From: Synechococcus sp. WH 8016
GTDB taxonomy: Bacteria > Cyanobacteriota > Cyanobacteriia > PCC-6307 > Cyanobiaceae
Assembly (NCBI RefSeq): GCF_000230675.1
Contig: NZ_AGIK01000001.1
Location: 496,001-560,000 of the forward strand
Direction: 5' to 3'
DNA length: 64,000 bases
The position numbers and the translations under genes were made by a program. Shown one piece after another: positions 1-8,928 of this stretch (position 1 is its first letter; the number at the start of each line of letters is the position of its first letter). The notes beneath the pieces are model-generated. The model worked only from the letters and a program-made list of their open reading frames with translations. It had not been told where the DNA came from and searched no databases.

Positions 1-182
1 GCCGCGATGAAACCGGCGGAAGCATTCGCCCAAACGCCTTGAGAAAACAGGTCAACAATTGCAAGGGGGTCGGTTAGGCCTAAAGCTTCCGTTTCTTGAA
101 TAAACTGGTAGATGCAATACCAAGGCCAAGCCACTCCAGCGAATGCGGTGGCGGCATAAATGAACAGGCGTAGCTTGGCCAT
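1..182 (-). CDS. DUF2834-type small membrane protein (C-terminus outside window)
   Basis: The minus-strand frame opens with ATG at 182 and runs off the left edge without a stop. The visible 60 residues begin MAKLRLFIYAATAFAGVAWP, a hydrophobic first helix with a Pro-Trp-Tyr turn, then a short amphipathic stretch and a second hydrophobic start (VWANASAGFIA). This layout fits the DUF2834 family of small two- or three-helix membrane proteins of unknown function. No operon partner is visible on this side; the P450 upstream is on the same strand about 120 bases away. The family assignment is by pattern only. Confidence 0.55.
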   Translation of the reverse strand, partial: MAKLRLFIYAATAFAGVAWPWYCIYQFIQETEALGLTDPLAIVDLFSQGVWANASAGFIA

Positions 183-303
183 ACTCACAATGAGACAACA
201 TCTAATCTCTCATAGGCCAAGAATTTAATCAGTACATACGCTACAAAATATTCTGGTATCAAACAAACAAAACCATTCAACAAGAGTCTCTGAATGACAA
301 CGG

Positions 304-1680
304 CTAGCGTGAAGATACAACGTTCAAGCGATAGGCATCTGTGGGAATTCGAATCGGAACAAGGGTGTAAGGAATCGCTGCGGTCTGCTCTGAAGCACCC
401 TCCCAATTCTGAATCGTTTGCATCCAGCGCACCAAAAACACCCTCACGCTGAGCTCAGCCAATGGCAAGCCTGGGCAACCATGTTTGCCGATCCCCCCAG
501 GGAACCAACCCTCTTTGGGCAGGCGCAGGGCACTGCCTGCAAAAGGGCATCCACGGGTCGGATTGAGGTTGTTGTTGACGTCGAGGTCACGCATCCAGCG
601 TTCTGGAGTGAACGACTGAGGCTCCGGAAACAGTGCCGACATGCTGTTTCCGATCCGCGGGTCGGCCGTCACGACGGTGCCAGCAGGAATCCTGTAACCG
701 GAAACCTCAATGTCCTCAGAGGTCAACCTGAAACCACCTCCGGCCGGAGGGATTAATCGAAGCGATTCGCGCAGCACTCCCTGAACGAAGGGAAGATCCC
801 ATGCAGCGAGGTGGCTAGAGCTGGCAGGGTTCTCCAAATTGTGAATCGCGGCTTCCTTGAGAATCCGATCTCTCACATCAGGACGCTGTCTTGTTTGAAT
901 CAAACAACTGGCCATAAGGGAGGCAACTTCGATGTAGGCCCCCCAAACCATCAACACCGTGGCGGTCGCTATGCGCTCGTCGCTCCATGGCTGGCCATGT
1001 TCATCGAGATTGTCAGTAAAAATCCTGAAACAAGCCCCATCCAGTTCACCGCGTCGATGTTTTTCCAGGCGCCCGTGCATGCTCTGTTGAAGCTCAGCTA
1101 GCGCCTTCTCTCCCCGACGAAAGGATGGAAGCTGCTTGCTCAGACTTAAAAGTGCATCGTTGTAAGAAATAAAGGCTTCGATCTCCTTTGTTGTTAACGA
1201 TTCACCAGCAAAGAGTTCGGCATAGAGATTGAGACAAAGATGCTTTGCCTCCAGGGCTATGGAGGTGCTTCCTCGCTGAGCAATGTCGGCAGTGAACCGC
1301 ACCATGCTGCGGTTGATCCCAGGGAGGTACGACTCCAGATTGCTTGGGCTGAAAAGGGCGGCATAACCACGCCGCGTGGAACGATGTTTCTCACCAGCCT
1401 GATTTAAGGCACCATCGGCGGTATGCAGTGCGGTGAAGGCAGGAGGTAAGGCGCTTTCACTGATGCTGCTCTCGAGACGAATGAATTGCTCCACCGCTTC
1501 AGGACCACCCAACACAGCCGTCGGTCGAAAGAAGAGGGTTGTTCCAAACACAGGACCAAATTGTTGATGGCGTTCAGCGATAAACCCATCAGGATCCCTC
1601 AGGTAGGCGATGGATTCGCGCACCCCGATCAACGGACCCGTTCTGCAGGGAAGCGGACGCAAGCCATTGGTGGTGCTCAT
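304..1680 (-). CDS. Cytochrome P450
   Basis: A 458-residue P450, normal length for a soluble bacterial or cyanobacterial CYP. From the ATG at 1680 (a TTG lies three codons upstream) it shows the ExxR pair of the K helix (ESLR, about residue 305) and the heme-thiolate loop FPGGIGKHGCPG with the ligand Cys near residue 402. The I helix reads VWGAYIEVAS around residue 247: the acidic residue is present but the usual oxygen-activating Thr after it is Val. That is uncommon and could mean a peroxide-driven or otherwise atypical enzyme. No ferredoxin or reductase is adjacent. No N-terminal membrane anchor is seen. The substrate cannot be inferred. Confidence 0.93.
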   Translation of the reverse strand: MSTTNGLRPLPCRTGPLIGVRESIAYLRDPDGFIAERHQQFGPVFGTTLFFRPTAVLGGPEAVEQFIRLESSISESALPPAFTALHTADGALNQAGEKHRSTRRGYAALFSPSNLESYLPGINRSMVRFTADIAQRGSTSIALEAKHLCLNLYAELFAGESLTTKEIEAFISYNDALLSLSKQLPSFRRGEKALAELQQSMHGRLEKHRRGELDGACFRIFTDNLDEHGQPWSDERIATATVLMVWGAYIEVASLMASCLIQTRQRPDVRDRILKEAAIHNLENPASSSHLAAWDLPFVQGVLRESLRLIPPAGGGFRLTSEDIEVSGYRIPAGTVVTADPRIGNSMSALFPEPQSFTPERWMRDLDVNNNLNPTRGCPFAGSALRLPKEGWFPGGIGKHGCPGLPLAELSVRVFLVRWMQTIQNWEGASEQTAAIPYTLVPIRIPTDAYRLNVVSSR

Positions 1681-1756
1681 TCGCTTCAATCGCTTACCAG
1701 AGGATCATCAGTAGCAGATCGACTGCAACTGGGACTCGGTTCCTGGAGGAAATGAA

Positions 1757-2320
1757 TCAATCCAACTTCAGGCTGATGGGAGCAGCAAGAGCATGAAAAT
1801 TATGATCGGTGAGATTGGTATCTCCCAGCTCCAGGTTGTAAAACAAGGCCGTTGGCGCCTGAAAAAATGGCCCAGCATGCCAAGTGCCCAGATGAAGCTG
1901 CACAGCTTCACCCGGAAGGACCTCCACCAATTGCACGGATGCAGCACAGAGCTGTTCAGGTTGGAGCGCTGGAGCGGCTACGGCCAACCACCAAGGCTGA
2001 GCATCGGCTGAACCTAAACACTGGGTGGCCCGCTGATGGCGGGTCATGCTCGCCAACACCGCCGGTCGTTGACGTACACGCATGACGTAATAGCGCAGGT
2101 CAGACCCCTCAAATTTGAGCTTGGCGTCGGTGTCGCGATGGGGTGTCATGTCATCCACCGGGATGATCGCAGTGCCAAAACGCTCAAAACCGCAGCTCTG
2201 CAAGGGGAGTGAGGTCAGTGTCGCTGCAGTCATGACGCGTTGCTCTCTCCTCAGTAGCTCTAGCTCATCCTCGATCTTTTCTGATGGATTCAGCCAAAAA
2301 CCGTTGAGGAGGGCGGCCAT
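1757..2320 (-). CDS. Ureidoglycolate lyase-like (AllA family) protein
   Basis: A 187-residue cupin-like protein. The C-terminal half carries the features of the AllA family: MTRHQRATQCLG, then PWWLAVAAP, then LGTWHAGPFF followed by a D-x-N-x-T-D-H tail. The known enzyme splits ureidoglycolate to glyoxylate and urea in purine/allantoin breakdown. No other allantoin gene is nearby, so the true substrate is open. ATG start at 2320. The gene lies 77 bases upstream of the P450 on the same strand, so the two could share a transcript. Confidence 0.75.
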   Translation of the reverse strand: MAALLNGFWLNPSEKIEDELELLRREQRVMTAATLTSLPLQSCGFERFGTAIIPVDDMTPHRDTDAKLKFEGSDLRYYVMRVRQRPAVLASMTRHQRATQCLGSADAQPWWLAVAAPALQPEQLCAASVQLVEVLPGEAVQLHLGTWHAGPFFQAPTALFYNLELGDTNLTDHNFHALAAPISLKLD

Positions 2321-2619
2321 ACAGCCAAACCTAAAATGATTACAAATTTCTCAGATCTAAATATTCCAACAATCCAAATCAATCCTGATGCAGAGGAAGG
2401 ATCTTCCCTGTCATGAAACACAAACTTTCATCAAAACCTTGACAGTGAGGCTCCAAGAGTTGGTCCTACGAACTAGGTTTACGGCATCAAGATCCAAGTC
2501 TTGATCGCATTGTCTCCGCCTTGGATGGATTTGTCAGACATTGCAAACAAAATATTTCTGAAACATCAAGGCAAAGTCTGGGTTGATGCATTATTAATAA
2601 ATGATCTGACTGGTTTCAA

Positions 2620-3003
2620 GTGACCACAAAACAAGAGGCTCATTCCATTATCAAGGGCTGCCTAGAAACCAACAGTGCCTGGGTTGAAACCTTCAATGAA
2701 CTCGGCTGTGTACTGGCGTTTGATCTCGACCCAATGCTTGAAGGAACCGTTACGGTGGACTTCATCGTTAAAGACTTGTGGGACAAAGGAATTAGGGCCA
2801 CTCAAGACGAAGTTGTAAAAAGTATTTGTAGCTATGCCATTGAAAATGATTATATCTGGTCGGTAGAAACCATTTTTGATAACTATGACTATACGGCGAA
2901 GACCCTTGAAAATCTTGGTGAAGACAGCAAAGCACTGTTGACAGAGCTGGCCGATGAGTCGGGCAATGAGGCATTTAAAACGATGGTTACATCGGGCTCA
3001 TAA
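2620..3003 (+). CDS. Hypothetical acidic protein, 127 aa
   Basis: A 127-residue acidic soluble protein with a GTG start; no clear ribosome-binding site precedes it. It contains two short motifs with a similar WSVETIFDNYDY / WVETFNELG rhythm and no Cys pairs, signal peptide or membrane segment. I do not recognise a family. It stands alone between an AllA-like gene and the ligase, on the strand opposite to both. The amino-acid composition is typical of a real protein. Confidence 0.55.
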   Translation: MTTKQEAHSIIKGCLETNSAWVETFNELGCVLAFDLDPMLEGTVTVDFIVKDLWDKGIRATQDEVVKSICSYAIENDYIWSVETIFDNYDYTAKTLENLGEDSKALLTELADESGNEAFKTMVTSGS

Positions 3004-3172
3004 CAAATCCATTTCGAGAGCTCATGAAGGATAGGAGTGTTTTTATTTCTCCTTTATAGACTTAAGACACTCCTTACCAATCAATCTTAGAGAGCAGAAG
3101 ATATTTGACCCCTCTTATTGATTCCTTCAGACAGACGTTGAACCATTAAAGAATGGTTGCAAGGTCTGAGTC

Positions 3173-4717
3173 TTAATGCTTAGAGACAAGAGAATGAAGA
3201 GCCACGCGGTTGATTTTTCCCACAGAATTCAGGGGAAGGGAGGGAAGAACCTGCAAGACTTCCGGCGCCTTATACCCCACGCGATCACGGGCAAAGGAGA
3301 TTAAGTCTGGAATGGTGGGCACTGAACATCCTGTTTTGAAGGACACATAAGCATGCACATTTTGTCCATGCACGTCGTCTTCAATTCCGATCACACCTGC
3401 CTGATCCACAGCGGGATGCTCCATCAAGGCTTCCTCCACATCTTGGGGACAAATATTCGATCCATCGTGAACAATGATTTGTTTTCGGCGTCCGCAGAAC
3501 CAGAGGTAACCATCATCATCAAGACGCATGGCGTCACCAGTATTCAACCAACCCTCCTGAATGGTTTCTGCCGTAGCCGCAGGATTATTCCAATATCCGA
3601 CCGTCAAGGTGGGCGACTTCACCCAGAGAACCCCCTCCTCACCACTGCTCAGCTCTCGTCCATCGGCTGAGCGAATGCAACCTTCAAACCCAGGACACAT
3701 CTGACCAACAGACCCAATCCGATTTTCAGCTTCAATCGGGGAGAGGCTTGCAAAGCCAATCTCGCTCATGCCGTAGCACTCATCAATGCGCTGACCTGTG
3801 GCCTGTTCAAACTCCACATGCAACTGATGGTTCACCTTGTCTCCACCACTGATGCAAAGCCGAACCGATGAAAAGTCGCTGCGTTGGAGACGTTCATCGC
3901 GCACAAGGCTAAAGAGCGTGACAGGTAAGGCCATGACGACCTGGGGATGGTGCTGGCGAAGCAAGGTTTCAAGGCAGTGGCAACTGAGATTGTTCGGGAC
4001 CAACACAGAGGCACCACGGCACAACGCAGACAAGGCAAACGTCGATGAAGCGATATGGGATAACGAACTACCAGCAAGGAATTGCTCGCCAGGCTTCAAG
4101 CCCGTGACCTCTGCAACAGAAGAGAACATCCAGCCCAAGCTTTTGCGGGTGTGGGTGACACCCTTCGGTTTTCCAGTGCTTCCTGAGGTGAAAAACAGAA
4201 AGCAAGGCTGGTCAGGATCATGCTCTGTTTGGAAAGGGGGAAGGTCTCCCAAGTTTTCGCTCAGCTCAGCGCTGAGCTCTCCAAGAAATCCAGCGTCATT
4301 CGCCCTGATGCATCCAAGCTCACAAGCCCTTGGGGCATTGCTGGCATCAACATCACTCTGACGTTCGCAGTGATGCAAAAGACATCGAGCACCACTGACC
4401 TCAAGGGCATGGTTGATTTCAGGAACGGTATAGCGATAATTCAGGGGCGTTAAAACAAGACCACAGCGCAAGCCCGATAAATAGTGAATCAACAGCTCCA
4501 AACTATTAGGCATCAGGGAAGCAATTCGGTCACCCGGGCGAAGACCAAGGTTGAGATAACGCCTTGCCAGGGCATTGCAAGACTCCTCAAGGTCAACCCA
4601 GCTCATGCTGCGGTTGAGATCATGAACAGCCACTGCGGATGGATCACGGCTCAACCCCGCTCGCAGCGGGTGGTCGAGTTCAAACGGCTCAGCTAGAAAT
4701 CGACCGGATACTTGCAA
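3173..4717 (-). CDS. AMP-dependent acyl-CoA synthetase/ligase
   Basis: A 514-residue adenylate-forming enzyme of the ANL superfamily, expected to activate a carboxylic acid as acyl-AMP and transfer it to CoA or a carrier. Core motifs are intact: FTSGSTGKPKG (about 176-186), YGMSE, NTGD, GRRKQIIVHDGSNICP, and the catalytic Lys in SVGKINR near residue 501. Length fits medium- or long-chain acyl-CoA ligases. TTG is the most upstream start; a later Met would cut into the N-terminal fold. No polyketide or fatty-acid genes are adjacent, so the substrate is unknown. Confidence 0.9.
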   Translation of the reverse strand: MQVSGRFLAEPFELDHPLRAGLSRDPSAVAVHDLNRSMSWVDLEESCNALARRYLNLGLRPGDRIASLMPNSLELLIHYLSGLRCGLVLTPLNYRYTVPEINHALEVSGARCLLHHCERQSDVDASNAPRACELGCIRANDAGFLGELSAELSENLGDLPPFQTEHDPDQPCFLFFTSGSTGKPKGVTHTRKSLGWMFSSVAEVTGLKPGEQFLAGSSLSHIASSTFALSALCRGASVLVPNNLSCHCLETLLRQHHPQVVMALPVTLFSLVRDERLQRSDFSSVRLCISGGDKVNHQLHVEFEQATGQRIDECYGMSEIGFASLSPIEAENRIGSVGQMCPGFEGCIRSADGRELSSGEEGVLWVKSPTLTVGYWNNPAATAETIQEGWLNTGDAMRLDDDGYLWFCGRRKQIIVHDGSNICPQDVEEALMEHPAVDQAGVIGIEDDVHGQNVHAYVSFKTGCSVPTIPDLISFARDRVGYKAPEVLQVLPSLPLNSVGKINRVALHSLVSKH

Positions 4718-5119
4718 AGCAACAGCTCAAGATCCTTCTTTGTTAGCACGCATCAAGCAATTGAATTCTGTAAGCACCTGCTTACATCGTGGGGCGTGTT
4801 CAGCATGAAGTTGTAAGCAGCCGTCGCTAGGACTGGATGGCCACTTCTGATTGGGTGGCTGTTCTTGCAATTGGAGAAAGTGGGCTCGTCGTTAGCCAAG
4901 CAAAAACTAAGGATAGAAAAAGCCTACCGTCAGGCTTGCGGGGGTCGGTTCTATGCCCCACCACATGCCAAGGATGGAGAAACAGAGGGTTGCCGCCGCA
5001 AAAGGCCGTGATGCGTGCAATTCTTGAGGCTCAATAAATGAGCAGATATCTCTACAGACATCGGTTTGATTGGTTGCCAGCTTAAGAACAAGGCGATTCA
5101 CGACTGTGATCGCTGAAAA

Positions 5120-5152
5120 GAACAGTCAGCAGAGGTAGACTGTTCTTTTTTT
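5120..5152 (+). terminator. Rho-independent terminator (array family, copy 1)
   Basis: Perfect 8-bp stem GAACAGTC/GACTGTTC with a 10-base loop, followed by seven T then ATG. The upstream flank TCGCTGAAAAG matches the flank of the hairpin at 11448, marking both as copies of one element. No protein gene ends just upstream, so it probably ends a small RNA. Confidence 0.75.
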
Positions 5153-5250
5153 ATGAGAAAAATTGAGTATGTATCACTAGGGACAATTGCCGATTGTTTC
5201 GCCATCGTGGTTATGAAGCCAATGCTGGGGAGCCAACGCTTCACTAGAAA

Positions 5251-5283
5251 GGGACGGTCTGGAGAAATCGGCCGTTCTTTTTT
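5251..5283 (+). terminator. Rho-independent terminator (array family, copy 2)
   Basis: Stem around GACGGTC / GGCCGTTC with a GU pair, followed by six T and ATG. It lies 100 bases after copy 1 and shares the T-tract-ATG ending; no coding sequence separates them. Confidence 0.6.
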
Positions 5284-5629
5284 ATGATGCAGCGCTGTTC
5301 GGCTGAAGCTAGGACATTAGGTCCTTTAATTCTTCTCATTTAGATCAAGCACTTTTTTCAAGAATTAAAAATAAACGACAAGAATCTATTCGGCATCCAG
5401 AGAAAATATACCATCAATGAAAACATCAAGGATCGATTTATGAACGTGGCTGAAAGGTGGTGTTGCCTAATGAGCCGGAACACAAGAGCAGAATACAGGC
5501 AATTTTGCTACTCCAATATAATTTGTTAGAACCAAAGAAGAGATTGAGACAGTAAATTTTAATCAAAGAATGGTATTTAAAAATTTATTCAGGTATTCAT
5601 CGATTGCAGGAAAGCTAGAAGATCAGCAT

Positions 5630-5809
5630 CTACACCTTATCTTTTTTCTTTTTCTTGGCATGGGAATGCTTTGATGACAGATGAAGAAGATTTGAGGCCT
5701 TTGCCTGGTCCTCCGTTTTGGTTAGCTTTGTTACCAGATTCCAAGTGTCTTGTGGCGAAAGCTCACCTTCATCGCTCCACTTAAGGCTTGAGAGGTGATT
5801 GGATGACAT
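5630..5809 (-). CDS. Small lysine-tailed protein, 59 aa
   Basis: A 59-codon minus-strand frame starting ATG at 5809. The protein begins MSSNHLSSLKWSDEGELSPQ, has a helical middle (DTWNLVTKLTKTEDQAKASN) and ends in a His/Lys-rich tail with a run of five Lys (AKKKKKDKV). The composition and clear N-to-C polarity argue for a real gene. A basic tail suggests nucleic-acid or membrane-surface contact, but no function is known. No strong ribosome-binding site is visible. Confidence 0.5.
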   Translation of the reverse strand: MSSNHLSSLKWSDEGELSPQDTWNLVTKLTKTEDQAKASNLLHLSSKHSHAKKKKKDKV

Positions 5810-6037
5810 GAGAGGCTTTTAATTAATGAGAAGATAAGAGAGAAAGCACTGCTTCTGTCAGGAATCACACGCCTGTTAACGGTAGAAATAATTAAGAATG
5901 CACCTTTTGATACGGAATATCGTTTAAGGGTTCAATTTGTACTATTTAGATAAAACGAACATCCCCTTCAGCCCCAATCATGCTTACTAGCAGCACTCAT
6001 GCCATTACAAAAAAACCTCTAAACGTGCGTTAATACA

Positions 6038-6403
6038 TCATTGGGCGTATTTTAGTTTATTCCATCTCAGTGATACTGCGAATAAACCTTTTGCACGACC
6101 AGGGAAATTATCAATGGTGTATGAAAACATGGTCTCAATCATAGGTATAGAGTACGCATCATCCTCAAAATCTAGCTTGTTGATTTCATCGATCGACAAA
6201 CTCGTCTCAGCCATTCCAATCATCGTTCCCTTCTCAAACGATTCTTCAGCGGAACGACCAGAACAGTAGAGTTTTCCTGCCTGCATCCCAATATTATTGA
6301 CCAACTTCAAGCCCTGTTGGAGGCTTGATGCAGAGAGAGGACTTGAAACGGCGAGAGATAAAACAGTGGGAGTCAAGAGAATCAAGCTTTTCAAAAGCTT
6401 CAT
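6038..6403 (-). CDS. Exported hypothetical protein, 121 aa
   Basis: The 121-residue product starts with a clear Sec signal peptide (MKLLKSLILLTPTVLSLAVS, then PLSASS), so the mature part of about 95 residues should be periplasmic or lumenal. The mature chain has one Cys (LYCSGRSAEESF) and a long helical region. I do not recognise the family; the pattern resembles the many small exported proteins of marine picocyanobacteria. It is a lone gene with AT-rich flanks. Confidence 0.65.
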   Translation of the reverse strand: MKLLKSLILLTPTVLSLAVSSPLSASSLQQGLKLVNNIGMQAGKLYCSGRSAEESFEKGTMIGMAETSLSIDEINKLDFEDDAYSIPMIETMFSYTIDNFPGRAKGLFAVSLRWNKLKYAQ

Positions 6404-6721
6404 CGTGATCGCCAGGCATTAGAGATTTATTCTAACTTCCAACCGGATAGATAACACACTCTTTTGTGATTTTATTTACAGTAATACAGGCTCAATTCTA
6501 AAAAAATAATTCATGATCCAAGCTGATAACGATGATGACATCTGAAAACATCATTGAAGACAGAAGCTAAACCGTTAATCCTAGCGGCATCGTTCAAGGA
6601 TGTAGTTTGCGGTCTATAAGCAACTCAATGCGCCGATCAGAGTATGATTTAGATTGAGGATACAGTCCTAGCTATTATTTATCTCCCTTGCTATACCTGC
6701 AAGGTGCCTCGAATCTGAACA
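6404..6721. promoter_or_regulatory. Divergent intergenic region
   Basis: 318 AT-rich bases between the exported protein (minus) and the ABC ATPase (plus). It must hold both promoters. I see no hairpin or repeat and cannot place -10 boxes with certainty. Confidence 0.35.
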
Positions 6722-7507
6722 ATGAATGACATATGGTTTGACGCCAATCATGTAGAAGCCTTGCTCGGTGGTCGAGCTGTGATTCATGATCTCAGCTTAA
6801 AACTCAAATTAGGCGAATCAACAACACTATTAGGACCAAATGGTGCTGGCAAAAGCACACTCGTCAATCTAATCAATCGCAGTGTTTACCCGCTTGTCAA
6901 GCCAAGTTCACACCTTAAACTGTTTGGGAAAAGCACCATTAACATTTGGCAACTCCGCTCGTCCATCGGCATTGCAACGAGTGAATTAGAGCATCGATTT
7001 TTGCCGCATATTTGTGCGAAAGAGCTTATTTTAAGTGGTTTTTTTGGAGCCACACGTTTAGGGCGTGATCAGAACCCAAACCAATCACAACTCGCTAAAA
7101 GTCAATCCATCATGGAGCAACTTGATTTAGGAGCCTTTGCGGAGACACCCTTCGGACAATTATCAGATGGCCAACGACGACGGCTCATGATTGCTCGAGC
7201 ACTGGTGCATTCGCCCAAAGTGTTAGTTCTGGATGAACCCTGCAGAGCACTGGATCTCAAAGCATGTCATCAACTCCTCGCCACCATGAGAGACCTCTGC
7301 AATCAAGGCACAACACTCCTCGTGATTACGCATCGTATTGACACGATTATTCCAGAAATGAGCAGGATTTTATTCATCAAAGAGGGAAGAATCTGCGACG
7401 ATGGAACTCCAACCCAATTACTTTTAGACAGCAAACTGAGCAATCTATTCAAGACTCCTCTGAGAGTTCTTGAACACAAGGGGTACCGACAGGTCCTGCC
7501 AGGGTAA
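6722..7507 (+). CDS. ABC transporter ATP-binding protein (orphan)
   Basis: A 261-residue single nucleotide-binding domain. Walker A is LLGPNGAGKST, the signature is QLSDGQRRR, Walker B is VLVLDEP and the H-loop is VITH. The LSDGQ signature and the helical insert SSIGIATSELEHRFLP resemble the ModF/YlmA-like branch of ABC ATPases. No permease or binding protein is adjacent, so the partner must be elsewhere or the protein acts without one. ATG start at 6722. Confidence 0.88.
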   Translation: MNDIWFDANHVEALLGGRAVIHDLSLKLKLGESTTLLGPNGAGKSTLVNLINRSVYPLVKPSSHLKLFGKSTINIWQLRSSIGIATSELEHRFLPHICAKELILSGFFGATRLGRDQNPNQSQLAKSQSIMEQLDLGAFAETPFGQLSDGQRRRLMIARALVHSPKVLVLDEPCRALDLKACHQLLATMRDLCNQGTTLLVITHRIDTIIPEMSRILFIKEGRICDDGTPTQLLLDSKLSNLFKTPLRVLEHKGYRQVLPG

Positions 7508-7527
7508 GACCAATGGATTAACCAACA

Positions 7528-7572
7528 GAATCCTGTTCATCGGAATCCTGTTCATCGGAATCCTGTTCATTG
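7528..7572. repeat. Three tandem copies of a 15-bp unit
   Basis: The unit GAATCCTGTTCATCG occurs twice exactly and a third time with one change (CATTG). The array fills most of the gap between two converging genes, ending four bases before the stop of the minus-strand gene. Such an array probably grows by slippage; no function is apparent. Confidence 0.9.
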
Positions 7573-7575
7573 GAA

Positions 7576-8154
7576 TCAAGACAACGAACAGGCATGGATG
7601 GTGGTGCAAGCTGCAATGTCAGCAGAACTGCTGATGATGAGAGGGTGTTTGACCGCGCTGACGGCCTCAAACAGCAGTGGATCTTCTGGACGTGGTAATT
7701 CCCTAGCGAGCTCGCGCCTTAAGTCGAGAAAATCTTGGCAATACAGCAAACTGAGGTGCGGATCAAGCCGGTAGCCGAGCTCAGCAGGAGAGCTGAAACG
7801 CAACTGCAGAAAGTAGGGATACAAAATCTCCCTGGCCTCGGCGCTGAAGCGCAGCACAAGACTCTGCGTCAACATTGACGTTGCTTCAATGGCTTTGGGC
7901 CAAAGGCATACAGGTTTGCAGTCCTCGGCGAGCTGTTGAAGTCGAGCAATGACCTGCTCCTGGCTCACACCATGGTCTCCATCGAGATGCTCGCTGTAGA
8001 GCGTGATGTGCGGAGGCAACGTACAGACCTGGACCCCTGCCTGGATCCGTTTGCAAGCCAAAGAAGAAAGTTGATCCAACGCTGCCTGCGCTTCACGACC
8101 TGGGAGAAGCCAGTACGACACCGCTTGTGAAGCCATAGAAGAGGCAAGGGTCAA
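7576..8154 (-). CDS. 2H phosphoesterase (cyclic phosphodiesterase / 2'-5' RNA ligase-like)
   Basis: A 192-residue protein with the two H-x-(T/S) motifs of the 2H superfamily: PHITLY near residue 49 and PHLSLLY near residue 132. Each contributes one catalytic His and one Ser/Thr. Members open cyclic nucleotides or 2',3'-cyclic RNA ends. Length and spacing fit plant/cyanobacterial-type cyclic phosphodiesterases. ATG at 8154; a second Met eight codons in may be the true start. Nothing in the neighbourhood points to a substrate. Confidence 0.75.
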   Translation of the reverse strand: MTLASSMASQAVSYWLLPGREAQAALDQLSSLACKRIQAGVQVCTLPPHITLYSEHLDGDHGVSQEQVIARLQQLAEDCKPVCLWPKAIEATSMLTQSLVLRFSAEAREILYPYFLQLRFSSPAELGYRLDPHLSLLYCQDFLDLRRELARELPRPEDPLLFEAVSAVKHPLIISSSADIAACTTIHACSLS

Positions 8155-8321
8155 CAGATCTAAAGGGGAGTTTCGGGGATGCGTCGCAAAGATCTATTGG
8201 TCAGACAGCAAACGTCAGGCCCCGATCAGTGACCTTCGCTTGACTTCATTTTGGCTTGTAGTGAGGGGGCCAAGGGTGATAGCCATGCATCAGCATGACT
8301 CGATCGATCAAATGCACAACG

Positions 8322-8546
8322 ATGGGCCTGCAGCTCCAATCCGCCGATTTCTCGCATGAGGACGGCATCACCTACAGCATCCGCCGCGACACGCTCGAGC
8401 AAGACTTCACCATCTACGAGAAGCGCGATGGCGAGTGGGTGGATTGCGGACTCGATCAGGCGGTGAGCGAGCTGAACTTCGCCGAGTTCAAACGCCTGGG
8501 CTTGCTGATTAAAAAGATCATGGATGCCGATCAATGGCTGGCGTAG
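8322..8546 (+). CDS. Hypothetical protein, 74 aa
   Basis: A compact soluble protein from ATG 8322. It has a beta-rich first half (GITYSIRRDTLEQDFTIYEK) ending in GEWVDCGLD and a helical second half. The composition is convincingly protein-like, unlike the opposite-strand reading. I do not recognise a family. Starting nine codons earlier is possible, but those residues (MTRSIKCTT) look like untranslated leader. Confidence 0.6.
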   Translation: MGLQLQSADFSHEDGITYSIRRDTLEQDFTIYEKRDGEWVDCGLDQAVSELNFAEFKRLGLLIKKIMDADQWLA

Positions 8547-8741
8547 CGCTTCATAGGCCATTTGATCCTTGCCATGAGCAGGCATGGAAAAGGTCTTCTG
8601 ACAACTAACCGCACGAAAAATGGGCGGAGTTGTCGAACTCCGGCCCATCAATCGTTCTTGAACTTCTAGGGAGCTTTCCGTTCAATCGCACAGGAACGTT
8701 GAACACTCACACCGTTGAAGACGATGACCGCTCTCTGATCA

Positions 8742-8885
8742 TCAATTGCCAGAGAATGGGGTGAAAGAGTGATGCAGAACAATGCGCAAGGCGCCGTCAT
8801 CATCACGCACGTAGCCGAAGGTTTTGTCCACTTTGCTCACTAAGAAATTTCCGTTAGCGAAGAAGAATCTGATGATGCAACCCAT
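8742..8885 (-). CDS. Small hypothetical protein, 47 aa
   Basis: The 47-codon frame reads MGCIIRFFFANGNFLVSKVD, then KTFGYVRDDDGALRIVLHHS. Alternating hydrophobic and polar residues suggest a small beta protein. It lies in the gap between the 74-aa gene and the DUF305 gene, which is otherwise empty. There is no strong ribosome-binding site, so support is composition only. Confidence 0.35.
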   Translation of the reverse strand: MGCIIRFFFANGNFLVSKVDKTFGYVRDDDGALRIVLHHSFTPFSGN

Positions 8886-8928
8886 GATTTAATTTTCATA
8901 GGTTGCAGATGTGAGTTCCGCATGCTGG

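Larger units (their letters stand above)
4718..5629. other. Intergenic stretch with hairpins, no convincing protein gene
   Basis: About 0.9 kb between the ligase and the Lys-tail protein. It holds two strong plus-strand terminator hairpins (listed separately) and weaker stem-loops near 4826-4856 and 4925-4945. Segments around 5042-5065 and 5165-5190 resemble each other and the 11.3-11.7 kb array (GTATGTATCNCTAGNGACA theme). This suggests tandem small RNA genes or decayed repeats. The last 300 bases are AT-rich and featureless to my eye. Confidence 0.5.

Noticed and set aside
8226-8651. A 141-codon minus-strand frame
   Set aside because: Overlaps the plus-strand 74-aa gene, which has the better composition.
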